A DNA stretch of 35,762 nucleotides from Thermosipho sp. (in: thermotogales) (GTDB taxonomy: Bacteria > Thermotogota > Thermotogae > Thermotogales > Fervidobacteriaceae): assembly GCA_030153605.1 (NCBI GenBank), contig JASKLO010000014.1, positions 1 to 35,762 on the forward strand, read 5' to 3'. The position numbers and the translations under genes are program-made. Positions 1 through 7,953 of this stretch are shown piece by piece; position 1 is the stretch's first letter; each line of letters opens with the position of its first letter. A model generated the notes under the pieces. It was not told where the DNA came from, made no database searches, and worked only from the letters and a program-made list of their open reading frames with translations.

Positions 1-804
1 TACTGCTAGCCCTCCTATTATTACCGTCCCTTTTTCTCCAAATATCCCTAGCTTTTCATGTAAGTTTTTTGGATATATTGTTGTTGTTCCTTCTATTATC
101 CCCACTTTCCCATCTTTAAACTTTATTATCGCTCCTCCAAAATCTTCTGCTTCTATATATGGATGATTAAAGTTTTTTATTACTCCGTAAACTTCCTCTA
201 TTTCTCCACCTAACATCCATTGAAGTAAATCTATGTTATGTGTACATTGATTCATTAATGCTCCTCCATCTTTTTCCCATGTTCCTCTCCAACTTGCTTG
301 TTTGTAGTATTCTTCATTCCTATTCCATCTTATTGTTGCAACTCCATAGTTTATTTTCCCAAATGCTCCTTCTTCTATCTTTTTCCTTAGTTCTTGTATA
401 GGTGGATTAAATCTATTTTGAAAGCTTACAGCTAGTTTTAAGTTTTTCTTCTTTGATAGCTCTATCATCTCATCAGCATGTTTTGTTGATAAGGCCATTG
501 GTTTTTCGACTAGTACATGCTTTCCATTTGAAAGTGCTTCCATGGTAATTTCATAGTGGCTTCCACTATCTGTTGCAATTATTACTGCGTCTATGTCTTC
601 TCTTTTTATTAATTCCCTATAGTCCGTTTCAACTTCTGGTTTTTTACCAGTTCTTTTTTCAAGTATGTCAGCACAATTTAGTGCTTTTTCTTTTTCAATA
701 TCACAAACTGCAACTGTTTGAAATAAGTCTTTATTTTGTATTAATGCTTCAGTGTGTTTTTTTGTTGCGATTCTTCCACATCCTATAAGGGCTACTCTTA
801 ACAC
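1..804 (-). CDS. Gfo/Idh/MocA-family oxidoreductase (3' end outside window)
   Basis: NAD(P)-dependent dehydrogenase of the Gfo/Idh/MocA family. It starts at a GTG (802-804) behind a clear AGGAGG at about 811-817. The reading frame stays open for 268 codons to base 1, so the C-terminal end is missing. Seen: an N-terminal Rossmann motif (VALIGCGRIA), the family EKP motif (LVEKPMAL) and a GGALMNQCTHNIDLLQW segment, which matches the substrate-side region of the family with its conserved His and Asp. The last feature resembles WlbA/WbpB-type enzymes that oxidise UDP-sugars at C3, but family members also act on inositols and other sugars, so the substrate is not settled. It is the last visible gene of the minus-strand run, 11 nt after the ZIP transporter gene. 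Confidence 0.85.
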   Translation of the reverse strand, partial: MLRVALIGCGRIATKKHTEALIQNKDLFQTVAVCDIEKEKALNCADILEKRTGKKPEVETDYRELIKREDIDAVIIATDSGSHYEITMEALSNGKHVLVEKPMALSTKHADEMIELSKKKNLKLAVSFQNRFNPPIQELRKKIEEGAFGKINYGVATIRWNRNEEYYKQASWRGTWEKDGGALMNQCTHNIDLLQWMLGGEIEEVYGVIKNFNHPYIEAEDFGGAIIKFKDGKVGIIEGTTTIYPKNLHEKLGIFGEKGTVIIGGLAV

Positions 805-815
805 GCTTTTTCCTC

Positions 816-1556
816 CTATCCAAGTATTACATCAAGTGCTGACATTATGAAAAATCCAAAAATTAAAAAATATGTTGATAGCCTTTCGTTTCCTCTTAAA
901 TGTGTTTCTGGTATTACCTCATCACTTATTACAAATATCATTGCCCCTCCAGCAAATGCCATCATATATGGAAGAAGAGCTTGTGAAATAGAAACAATCC
1001 CTGCTCCTAGAAGCCCTCCAAAAATTTCAACAACTCCTGTTAGAAAAGCAATTAAAAATGAAGTTTTTACACTGTATCCAGCATTTAGTAGTGCAGCTGC
1101 AACTGCCGCTCCTTCAGGAATGTTCTGGGCTCCTATTGCAAAGGCAATATTCAAGGCTTGATCAGAAAAAGCACTTACACCTACTGCCATTCCTTCAGGC
1201 AAATTATGAATTGTGATAGCAATTACAAACAACCAAATCTTACTTAATCTTTTAAGATCAGCACCTTCGTGTCCTTTTAAAAAATGTTCGTGAGGAGAAT
1301 ATTTATCCATTAAGTCTACTAAAATTGCTCCTAAAAAGAATCCAACAGCAAACCTTAAAATTCCACCTATTTCAATTGAAGGTGCTACAAGACTAAAAGC
1401 ACTGGCAGCTAACATAATACCTGCTGCCATTCCAAGTAATGCATCAATTATCTTTTCGTTTACACCTTTTTTTAAAAATAAAAAAGGAATAGCTCCTAAG
1501 GAAGTGGCCATGCCTGCAGCACTGCTTAATAGAACTCCTTTCAAGAAAGCATTCAT
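816..1556 (-). CDS. ZIP-family divalent metal transporter
   Basis: Integral membrane metal permease of the ZIP family (ZupT/GufA-like), expected to bring Zn2+ or other divalent cations such as Fe2+ or Mn2+ into the cytoplasm. The 246-residue protein has about eight hydrophobic segments. The two signature metal-site motifs lie on adjacent helices: HNLPEG at residues 117-122 and NIPEG at 145-149. A short loop carries extra histidines (HEHFLKGHEG, about 89-98), typical of the variable metal-sensing loop in this family. The ATG overlaps the stop of the upstream nitrilase gene by 4 nt, so the two are probably translationally coupled. Which metal it carries cannot be read from the sequence. Confidence 0.92.
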   Translation of the reverse strand: MNAFLKGVLLSSAAGMATSLGAIPFLFLKKGVNEKIIDALLGMAAGIMLAASAFSLVAPSIEIGGILRFAVGFFLGAILVDLMDKYSPHEHFLKGHEGADLKRLSKIWLFVIAITIHNLPEGMAVGVSAFSDQALNIAFAIGAQNIPEGAAVAAALLNAGYSVKTSFLIAFLTGVVEIFGGLLGAGIVSISQALLPYMMAFAGGAMIFVISDEVIPETHLRGNERLSTYFLIFGFFIMSALDVILG

Positions 1557-2347
1557 CTTATCACATCCTTATAGAGTTCTTTTTGTCTATTGAGAAGATA
1601 AGCATGAGATTTTCCTTCTTCTTTAAATCTATAAAAATCAAGGATCGAAACATCAATATCGTGAAAAATAATTTGTTCTTTTTTAGTTGCTTTTTCTAAT
1701 ATTTCACCCTCTGGCCCCACTATTCTTGAATTTCCTAAAAAATCCATAATTCCTTTTCCGCTTGTAGAGGAAGCAACTAAAAAAGTACCATTTTCTAGAG
1801 CTCTTGCTCTTGTTGAAATTTCATAAATATGCTTTCTTTCTTTTCCAAATGCAAAAGAAGCTAAAATAACTTGTGCTCCATTTAGTGTTAAAATTCTAGA
1901 TATTTCCGGAAATCCAATTTCATAACAGATTAAAATTCCAAATTTGATTCCATTAAATTTAAATACTAAAAACCTTTCTCCTCGGTCAAAAATATCTTTT
2001 TCTTTTCTAAATAGATGTGTTTTGTCATAAAACAGAATTTCTTTCTTTTTTTTAATTACGAAAACAGAATTTCTTAATTTTCCCAGGATTTTCCTTGGAA
2101 CACCACCAACTATTGCCATATTGTATTTTCTTGAAAGGTTAAGAAGTTCATTTTTGGCCTCGTTGAAAAATTCAATGCTCTTTTTTAAAATTTCTTCATC
2201 ATAGGTATAACCAGACAAAGAAAGTTCAGGAAAAAGGGTTAACATTGCTCCTTTTTTTCCTGCTTCGTTAATAAAATCTATGTATTTTTTCAAATTATAA
2301 TCGAAATCTCCTGGTCTTGGACTAAATTGGGTTGCTGCTATTAACAT
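1553..2347 (-). CDS. carbon-nitrogen hydrolase (nitrilase superfamily)
   Basis: Cytoplasmic amidase of the nitrilase superfamily. From the ATG at 2347 the protein is 264 residues, a normal length. The catalytic Glu-Lys-Cys triad is visible: Glu41 in FPELSLSGY, Lys109 in YDKTHLF and Cys141 in ILICYEIGFPE. A frame-extending TTG lies 6 nt further upstream, but the AGGAG at 2356-2360 is only 2 nt from it and 8 nt from the ATG, so I chose the ATG. The start lies about 26 nt inside the upstream radical SAM gene and the stop overlaps the ZIP gene. The substrate is unknown; omega-amidase, N-carbamoyl-amine and aliphatic amide activities all occur in this family. Confidence 0.9.
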   Translation of the reverse strand: MLIAATQFSPRPGDFDYNLKKYIDFINEAGKKGAMLTLFPELSLSGYTYDEEILKKSIEFFNEAKNELLNLSRKYNMAIVGGVPRKILGKLRNSVFVIKKKKEILFYDKTHLFRKEKDIFDRGERFLVFKFNGIKFGILICYEIGFPEISRILTLNGAQVILASFAFGKERKHIYEISTRARALENGTFLVASSTSGKGIMDFLGNSRIVGPEGEILEKATKKEQIIFHDIDVSILDFYRFKEEGKSHAYLLNRQKELYKDVIR

Positions 2348-3515
2348 TTGCAACTCTCCTTGCTAATTTTTCTTGATTGAGCCAATAACCATCAAGATAA
2401 CCCTTTGAAGTTAATAACCCTAAAAATTTATAGTGTTTTTTATTTAGCTTTCCAGGTCCTGCTTCTGCTAAAGGAGTTCCTGGAAGCGGCATAAATGTGT
2501 GAGCATGAACTTTAACATTATACTTTTTAACTATTTTTTCTATAAAATTAAAAGTTTTTTCTATATCTTCATCAGTTTCAAATGGAAAGCCGAATATAAA
2601 ATCTACTCGGGGTATAAATCCATGTTTTTTTAGAAGAAAGAGTGCATTTTCTATTTGTTCCAATGTATGTCCTCGTCTTATAAGTTTTAAAACTCTTTCA
2701 CTTCCACTTTGTGCTCCAACTACGATATATTTATTATTTACGTACTTTTTTATAGTAATTAACATTTCTTCAGTTATGCTTTCGGGTCTAACATCTGAAG
2801 GAAAGGTTCCAAAATATATTTCTTCTACACCAATTTTTTTAAGTCCGAAAAGCAATTCGTCTATGATTTTTGGGTTAGGTGTAACACCGTTTTTACTTCC
2901 ATAACCAAAAGAATTTGGAGAAATAAATCTTGCTATTTTTCTTCCATTCTTTACACCGATTTTCGAGTATTCAATTATCTGTTCTAAAGTCCTATGTCTT
3001 ACAATTTTCCCGGCAAGCCTAGGAGTTTGGCAATAACCACACGAGAAAGGACATCCTCTTGAAATTTCAATAGGCATATATAGATTTTTTTCAGGACAAA
3101 AAGGTGGATAATCTGACAAATTAACTCTATTTGTTATGCCGTCATATATCTTATTTTCAGGGTAAATTCCATCAATGAATTTTCTAATATTTTCTTCACC
3201 ATCTCCTATGAAAACGTAATCAAATCCTAGGTCTAAAGCTTGTTTTGGTAAAGCAGTTACATGTGGCCCCCCAGCAATTATTGTATATCCTCTTTCTTTT
3301 AAAAACTTCGCTTCTTTTTTAACAGTTTCTAAATCAAAACTCATAAAAGAAAAGAGAACAACAGTTCCCTTAGGTTCAAAATTTAATATTTTTTCAATAC
3401 CTCTTGCCTCAATGAGTTCTATATCTTTTCTGTAAGAATAAATTGAGGCAACAAGTGCCGTAATACTGTATCTATTTGTAGGGGTATAACGAAAAATTAG
3501 TCTTTTTATTTCCAC
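2322..3515 (-). CDS. B12-binding-domain radical SAM protein
   Basis: Probable cobalamin-dependent radical SAM enzyme of 397 residues. The N-terminal part (about 1-115) has a Rossmann-like B12-binding fold, with AGGPHVTALP and FIGDGEE matching the usual segments of that domain. The radical SAM core follows, with the [4Fe-4S] motif CxxxCxxC at Cys155, Cys159 and Cys162 (SRGCPFSCGYC). The short C-terminal part contains HTFMPLPGTPL, typical of the MJ_1487-like group (as I recall, TIGR04013). It starts at GTG 3513-3515, overlapping the DUF370 gene by 10 nt, and overlaps the nitrilase gene downstream. The reaction is unknown; members of this superfamily methylate or rearrange unactivated carbons. 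Its coupling to an amidohydrolase gene is the only functional clue. Confidence 0.87.
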   Translation of the reverse strand: MEIKRLIFRYTPTNRYSITALVASIYSYRKDIELIEARGIEKILNFEPKGTVVLFSFMSFDLETVKKEAKFLKERGYTIIAGGPHVTALPKQALDLGFDYVFIGDGEENIRKFIDGIYPENKIYDGITNRVNLSDYPPFCPEKNLYMPIEISRGCPFSCGYCQTPRLAGKIVRHRTLEQIIEYSKIGVKNGRKIARFISPNSFGYGSKNGVTPNPKIIDELLFGLKKIGVEEIYFGTFPSDVRPESITEEMLITIKKYVNNKYIVVGAQSGSERVLKLIRRGHTLEQIENALFLLKKHGFIPRVDFIFGFPFETDEDIEKTFNFIEKIVKKYNVKVHAHTFMPLPGTPLAEAGPGKLNKKHYKFLGLLTSKGYLDGYWLNQEKLARRVANVNSSNPI

Positions 3516-3742
3516 AGTGCTTCATCAACCTCTTCCAATGTTTTTGAAGAAACTAAAATATGACCACTATCCATAACGAGAATAGTTTTTGCTTCATCAC
3601 CATAAGTAATATTTACTATTTTACCTCCAAGTTTGTTAAGACCTCTTAATTTTCTTGCAATTGAAGAAGATACTGGAAGAACAGCAACGATTCTTTCTCT
3701 TGGTATGTAAATATTTTGAGTTAACTTTATAACTTGTCCCAT
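3506..3742 (-). CDS. DUF370 / RemA-like regulatory protein
   Basis: Small 78-residue protein of the DUF370 family, which includes Bacillus RemA, a DNA-binding regulator of matrix and osmoprotection genes. The family pattern is seen in PRERIVAVLPVSSSIARKL, followed by a Gly-rich strand (GKIVNITYGDEAKTILVMDSG) and the terminal SSKTLEEVDEAL. A good AGGAGG stands just upstream of the ATG. In many bacteria DUF370 genes lie beside gmk and rpoZ, but here the gene sits between ychF and a radical SAM gene. Family membership is fairly secure from the pattern. A DNA-binding role is inferred from RemA. Confidence 0.78.
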   Translation of the reverse strand: MGQVIKLTQNIYIPRERIVAVLPVSSSIARKLRGLNKLGGKIVNITYGDEAKTILVMDSGHILVSSKTLEEVDEALWK

Positions 3743-3752
3743 GTTTTTCCTC

Positions 3753-4826
3753 CTATACGTTAAATCTGATAGTAATTATATCACCATCTTCTACAACATG
3801 ATCTTTTCCGACTAATTTCATCAATCCTTTTTCTTTTACTTCTTTTTCACTACCTAATGATAGTAAATCATCATATTTCATAATTTCAGCTTTTATAAAA
3901 CCTCTTGCAAGATCAGAGTGAATTACACCCGCGGCTTCAACGGCAGTACTTCCTTTCTTTAGAGTCCAAGCTCTTACCTCATCTTTTCCAACTGTGAAAA
4001 AAGAAATTAAGCCTAATTGTTTATACATAATTTTTGAAAGTCTTTCAATACCACTTTCTGTAATTCCAAGATCCTTTAGAAATTCTATTCTTTCTTCTTC
4101 AGGAAGTTCTTGAATTTCTTTTTCCATTAATCCACAAAGTTCAATATAAGCAAAGTTATAGTTATTAACAAGTTCCATTACTTCTTTTTTGCTTTCATAA
4201 TCACTTTTAGTAAACTGATTTTCATCAAGATTTACTGCAATTACAACAGGTTTCAAAGTTACAAGTGAATAACTTGAAACTAATTTTAATTGATCATCTG
4301 AAAAATTTTCTTTGTGTCTAGATAAAAAATCTTCGTTTTCAAGAATTTCTCTCATATGTCTAAGAACTTTTAATTCATTTTCTTCCCTAGTGTCGAGCTT
4401 TCTTTTGGCGTTTTCAAGTTTTTCAATTCTATTTGTTACAATTTCTAGATCTCTAAAAATAAATTCATCCAATGTTAGTTTTAATTGCTTATAGGCAGTT
4501 TCAGCATTTTCTGGAAAAGGGACACTATCATTTTCAAATGCCCTCAGAACTAATAATAAAGCGTCAACATTTTGTACCATATTAAATACCTGAGATCTAC
4601 TTTTCTGATCATTTGGGATTAGTGAGGGTGTATCGTAAAATTCCAAAGTGGCATATGTTGTTTTTTTAGGTTGATACATTTCAGAGAGTATCTTTACCCT
4701 TTTATCGTAAACCTTTGCTACTCCTTTTTGATGTGTGGTTGAATAAGGATCTACTTCTAAACCCGTTAAAAGTGAAAATATTGTTGTTTTACCAACTTGA
4801 GGTAGTCCAATAATTCCAACTTTCAA
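3753..4826 (-). CDS. ychF: ribosome-binding ATPase YchF (OLA1/Obg family)
   Basis: Soluble P-loop NTPase of the Obg/HflX superfamily, YchF/OLA1 branch, which binds ribosomes and prefers ATP. Seen: the G1 motif GLPQVGKTT at residues 7-15, a G3 segment DTPS (65-68, DxPG in most members), and the G4 position NLDE (199-202). This last is the NxxE variant that distinguishes ATP-using YchF from GTPases carrying NKxD. A coiled-coil-like helical insertion follows G3, and a TGS-like domain covers about 275-357. The 357-residue length is normal. The start is TTG 4824-4826, 6 nt after an AGGAGG, and overlaps the truB stop by 4 nt. Confidence 0.95.
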   Translation of the reverse strand: MKVGIIGLPQVGKTTIFSLLTGLEVDPYSTTHQKGVAKVYDKRVKILSEMYQPKKTTYATLEFYDTPSLIPNDQKSRSQVFNMVQNVDALLLVLRAFENDSVPFPENAETAYKQLKLTLDEFIFRDLEIVTNRIEKLENAKRKLDTREENELKVLRHMREILENEDFLSRHKENFSDDQLKLVSSYSLVTLKPVVIAVNLDENQFTKSDYESKKEVMELVNNYNFAYIELCGLMEKEIQELPEEERIEFLKDLGITESGIERLSKIMYKQLGLISFFTVGKDEVRAWTLKKGSTAVEAAGVIHSDLARGFIKAEIMKYDDLLSLGSEKEVKEKGLMKLVGKDHVVEDGDIITIRFNV

Positions 4827-5755
4827 GTTTTCGCCTCCTTAAAAACCTTTTTTAATGTGAATATTCTTTCACGTATGCGATTCTCTTTTTTTAATGTCTC
4901 CAAAAACGAAGAATTTCTTTCAGCGGTTGCTATTGCAATAAGTTTTCCTTCGCACATTAGCATTACATCATTACCTTTTTTGAAGTCACTTTGAATTTCT
5001 TTAATAAATTCTAATGTTGGTTGGATGCCATTGAATATTTTTTCAACATAATCTTTATAAATAACAACTTTCGGTAAATTTAAAATTTCTTCAGGAGGAA
5101 TAAGATGCTGCAAGATTTCTTCTTTTGATTTTTCAAAAGGATTAATTGAATCTTTTATATCAAAAGCTCCAATTTTTTTTCTTATTAATTCGACTGCAGT
5201 GGCCCCGCATGAAAGTTTGTATCCTATGTCCATACAAAGACTTCTAATATAAGTACCAGGTGAAACTTCAACTTCAAAAGAAAAATATGGCATTTCAACT
5301 TTAATATTTTCTATATTGAATATTTCAACTTCTTTAGGAGGGAGAGAAATAATTTTTCCTTCTCTAGCAAGTTTGTAAAGTCTCTCTCCTTTATATTTTT
5401 TTGCAGAATATGCTGGTGGAACTTGAAGATATTTACCCTTAAAGGAATTTATAGCTTCTATAACTTCTTCTTCTGTTTTGTTACATATTTTTTCTTCTTT
5501 AACCTCACCAGTAATATCGAAGGTTTCAGTTATAACACCTAGAATTGCTTTAACATAATATCTTTTCTTTAAATCTTTAAAATACTCAAGCAAACGAGTT
5601 GATGAACCTACTCCAATAACCAAAACTCCCTCAGCAAAAGGGTCTAGCGTTCCCGCATGTCCTACTTTTCTAATATTTAACTTTTTCCTAATTTCATCTA
5701 CGACATCATGAGAAGTTATGCCTTTTGGTTTGTAAGCATTTAAGATTCCATTCAT
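4823..5755 (-). CDS. truB: tRNA pseudouridine(55) synthase TruB
   Basis: Converts U55 of the T-loop of elongator tRNAs to pseudouridine. The 310-residue protein opens with the family NGILNAYKPKGITSHDVV segment. Its catalytic Asp38 lies in GHAGTLDPFAEGVL. The later conserved parts VPPAYSAKKYKGERLYKLAR and VSPGTYIRSLC (Tyr and Arg of the uracil pocket) are also seen, and a PUA-like C-terminal region covers about 235-310. The ATG lies 1 nt after the pheS stop, with no strong ribosome binding site of its own, suggesting re-initiation from pheS. Confidence 0.96.
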   Translation of the reverse strand: MNGILNAYKPKGITSHDVVDEIRKKLNIRKVGHAGTLDPFAEGVLVIGVGSSTRLLEYFKDLKKRYYVKAILGVITETFDITGEVKEEKICNKTEEEVIEAINSFKGKYLQVPPAYSAKKYKGERLYKLAREGKIISLPPKEVEIFNIENIKVEMPYFSFEVEVSPGTYIRSLCMDIGYKLSCGATAVELIRKKIGAFDIKDSINPFEKSKEEILQHLIPPEEILNLPKVVIYKDYVEKIFNGIQPTLEFIKEIQSDFKKGNDVMLMCEGKLIAIATAERNSSFLETLKKENRIRERIFTLKKVFKEAKT

Positions 5756-5756
5756 A

Positions 5757-6734
5757 TCAATAATTTTCCAAGAATTTAATATCGTTTCTAATAAAATCTC
5801 TTATATCTTTTATTCCAAATTTTACCATTGCTATTCTTTCTAATCCAAGACCAAAAGCAAATCCTGACCATTCGTTGGGATCATAACCAACATTTTTAAA
5901 AACATTTGGATCAACCATTCCAGCACCTAAAATTTCAAGCCACGTATCTCCAAAAAGAACATCTACTTCATAACTTGGCTCAGTGAATGGGAAAAAGCTT
6001 GGTCTTAATCTAACTTTAGAACCCTCTCCAAAAATTCTTTTGGCCATTTCTTCCAACGTATATTTTAAGTGTTTTATTGTTACATTTTTATCTACAAATA
6101 GTACTTCCATTTGAGTAAACATTGGTAAATGGGTTGAATCATAGTCTCTTCTAAATACTCTACCAGGTGAAATTATTGCTAGTGGAGGTTTCCTCTGTAG
6201 CATGGTTCGAATTTGAACAGGTGAAGTATGTGTTCTTAAGAGAATTTTATCAGTAAAATAAAATGAATCTTGAACATCTCTAGCAGGATGCCAATCAGGA
6301 GTATTAAGAGCATCAAAGTTATGCCATGTATCTTCAACCTCTGGTCCTTCTACAACTTCAAATCCCATAGAAATAAAAATATCTTCAAGTTCTCTTTGAA
6401 TTTGAGTTAATATATGTAGGTGCCCAATATCTCTTCTTGCCCCCGGAAGACTAATATCAACGGCAAGTTTTTCATATTTTTGCTTTTTTTCCTTCTCTGA
6501 GAGTTCTTTTAACTTTTCATTTATTTTTTGGGTTACTGTATCTTTGGCTTCATTTACCATAGCCCCAAATTTGGGTCTTTCTTCTTGAGGAAGATCTTTC
6601 AATTTTTTCATTAAAGATGTAATTAGTCCCTTTTTTCCAAGGTATTTGACTCTAATGTTATTCAGGGTATTAGAATCTTTTGCTGAATCAATTTCTTTTA
6701 ATGCCTCATCTACGAGTATTTGGATTTCGTTCAT
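5757..6734 (-). CDS. pheS: phenylalanine--tRNA ligase alpha subunit
   Basis: Catalytic (alpha) subunit of the heterotetrameric phenylalanyl-tRNA synthetase, which charges tRNA-Phe. An N-terminal coiled-coil tRNA-binding arm (about 1-85) precedes the class II catalytic core. The core shows [12 protein letters not shown], motif 2 around [20 protein letters not shown] and motif 3 [13 protein letters not shown]. The length of 325 residues is slightly short for the family but complete. The ATG has a strong GGAGGTG upstream, and the gene leads the minus-strand run. The beta-subunit gene pheT, often directly downstream of pheS, is not present anywhere in this window. Confidence 0.96.
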   Translation of the reverse strand: MNEIQILVDEALKEIDSAKDSNTLNNIRVKYLGKKGLITSLMKKLKDLPQEERPKFGAMVNEAKDTVTQKINEKLKELSEKEKKQKYEKLAVDISLPGARRDIGHLHILTQIQRELEDIFISMGFEVVEGPEVEDTWHNFDALNTPDWHPARDVQDSFYFTDKILLRTHTSPVQIRTMLQRKPPLAIISPGRVFRRDYDSTHLPMFTQMEVLFVDKNVTIKHLKYTLEEMAKRIFGEGSKVRLRPSFFPFTEPSYEVDVLFGDTWLEILGAGMVDPNVFKNVGYDPNEWSGFAFGLGLERIAMVKFGIKDIRDFIRNDIKFLENY

Positions 6735-6790
6735 TTAGACACCTCCAAAATTAACTTTAATTAACCATTATGAAACGAAATTCAACTCTA

Positions 6791-6819
6791 ATTATAACAT
6801 ATATGTGTTATTATATGAA
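6791..6819 (-). promoter_or_regulatory. candidate sigma-A promoter of the pheS operon
   Basis: Reading the minus strand, a perfect TATAAT (6791-6796) is preceded after 17 nt by TTCATA (6814-6819). It lies about 57 nt upstream of the pheS ATG. An 18-bp dyad ATAACA-N6-TGTTAT at 6794-6811 overlaps the -10 and spacer and could be a repressor site for pheS, the divergent amidohydrolase gene, or both. Start-site mapping would settle it. Confidence 0.5.
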
Positions 6820-6840
6820 TAACAAAATGGAGGTGATAAA

Positions 6841-7953
6841 GTGGATTCAATTGAACTTAGACATTTATTGCATCAAAATCCAGAAACTTCATTTAGAGAA
6901 TTTGAAACGCAAAAATTATTAATTAACGCTTTAAAATCACTAAATGATGATAAATTAAAAATATATAAAATTGCAGGAACGGGTGTAATAGCAATATATG
7001 AGATAAAAAAGGGTAAACCTTTTATTATGTATAGAGCCGATATGGACGCTTTACCAATAAAAGAAGAGACTAATTGGGAATTTGCTTCAAAGAATAATAA
7101 CATGCATGCTTGTGGACATGATGTTCATATGGCAATTGCATATGATTTAATAAAAAAAGTTTCTAAAGCAAATCTTCAAGAAAACTTTGTTTTTGTTTTC
7201 CAACCTGGAGAAGAAACTGGTGCAGGTGCTTCTTATATCCTTGATGAATTGGAAGAATTACCAATTAAGTATGCTTTTGCTCTTCATGTAACAGATGAAT
7301 ATGATTTTAAAACTGTAGCTACAACTTCTGGAACGCTTTTTGCATCAGCAACGGAATTAGATATTACTTTTATAGGAGAACCAGCTCACATAGCATTTTA
7401 TGATCAGGGAGTTGATTCAATAAAGATGGCTGCACAATTTTTAAACGAGTTTTATAAAAAAAGTTTTGAAAATGTATTAGTAGGTTTTGGGAAAATTGAA
7501 GGTGGGGTTGCTAGAAATATTGTTTCTAAAGAGACTACAATCATGGGAAGTATTAGAACACCTTCACTTGAAATTACAGAACAAATAATTGAAACGTTAT
7601 CCAATATAGCAAGAAGGGTTTCAGAAGAAAATAATGGAAATTATTTTATTAGCAAAGGAAGTGTTTATCCACAGGTTGTTGTTAATGAAGAGTTATATAA
7701 GAAATTTAAATCGTTTGTTGATAGACACTCTAACGTTAGTTTTATAAATTGCGGCATGAAATATACCGGGGAAGATTTTGGATATTTTTCAAATCGTTAT
7801 CCTTCTTTAATGTTTTGGGCTGGGACATCGAAAGGCAATAAATTTGGGCTTCATAATCCTAAATTCTTACCAGATGATGAAGTAATTGAATTTTATTCAT
7901 CCTTAATGTTTGATTTTTTTAAGGAGTTGATTGAAAATGAAGGAAATATTTAA
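6841..7953 (+). CDS. M20-family amidohydrolase (possible N-acetyl-diaminopimelate deacetylase)
   Basis: Metal-dependent amidohydrolase of the M20D (IAA-amino acid/hippurate hydrolase) family, 370 residues, from a GTG behind GGAGGTGAT. The binuclear metal site is recognisable: Cys91 and His93 in HACGHDVHM, Glu124/Glu125 in QPGEETGAGA, His149 in FALHV, and the late His in GLHNPKF. The earlier RADMDALP is also typical. It overlaps the lysA-like gene by about 17 nt. Some family members deacetylate N-acetyl-LL-diaminopimelate, and this pairing makes that the best guess. Hippurate- or IAA-conjugate hydrolase activity cannot be excluded from sequence. The full set of dap genes is not in the window. 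Confidence 0.85.
   Translation: MDSIELRHLLHQNPETSFREFETQKLLINALKSLNDDKLKIYKIAGTGVIAIYEIKKGKPFIMYRADMDALPIKEETNWEFASKNNNMHACGHDVHMAIAYDLIKKVSKANLQENFVFVFQPGEETGAGASYILDELEELPIKYAFALHVTDEYDFKTVATTSGTLFASATELDITFIGEPAHIAFYDQGVDSIKMAAQFLNEFYKKSFENVLVGFGKIEGGVARNIVSKETTIMGSIRTPSLEITEQIIETLSNIARRVSEENNGNYFISKGSVYPQVVVNEELYKKFKSFVDRHSNVSFINCGMKYTGEDFGYFSNRYPSLMFWAGTSKGNKFGLHNPKFLPDDEVIEFYSSLMFDFFKELIENEGNI

Noticed and set aside
573-788. Plus-strand frame of 71 codons rich in Leu and Phe
   Set aside because: It lies antisense to the Gfo/Idh gene, whose frame shows clear family motifs; low-complexity Leu/Phe content is typical of the complement of AT-rich coding sequence.
847-1161. 104-codon plus-strand frame opposite the ZIP gene
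   Set aside because: No ribosome binding site and no family pattern; the ZIP motifs HNLPEG and NIPEG are on the other strand.
6735-6840. T-box or lysine riboswitch before pheS or lysA
   Set aside because: The divergent gap is only 106 nt and holds two ribosome binding sites and promoters; no conserved T-box or L-box elements fit.
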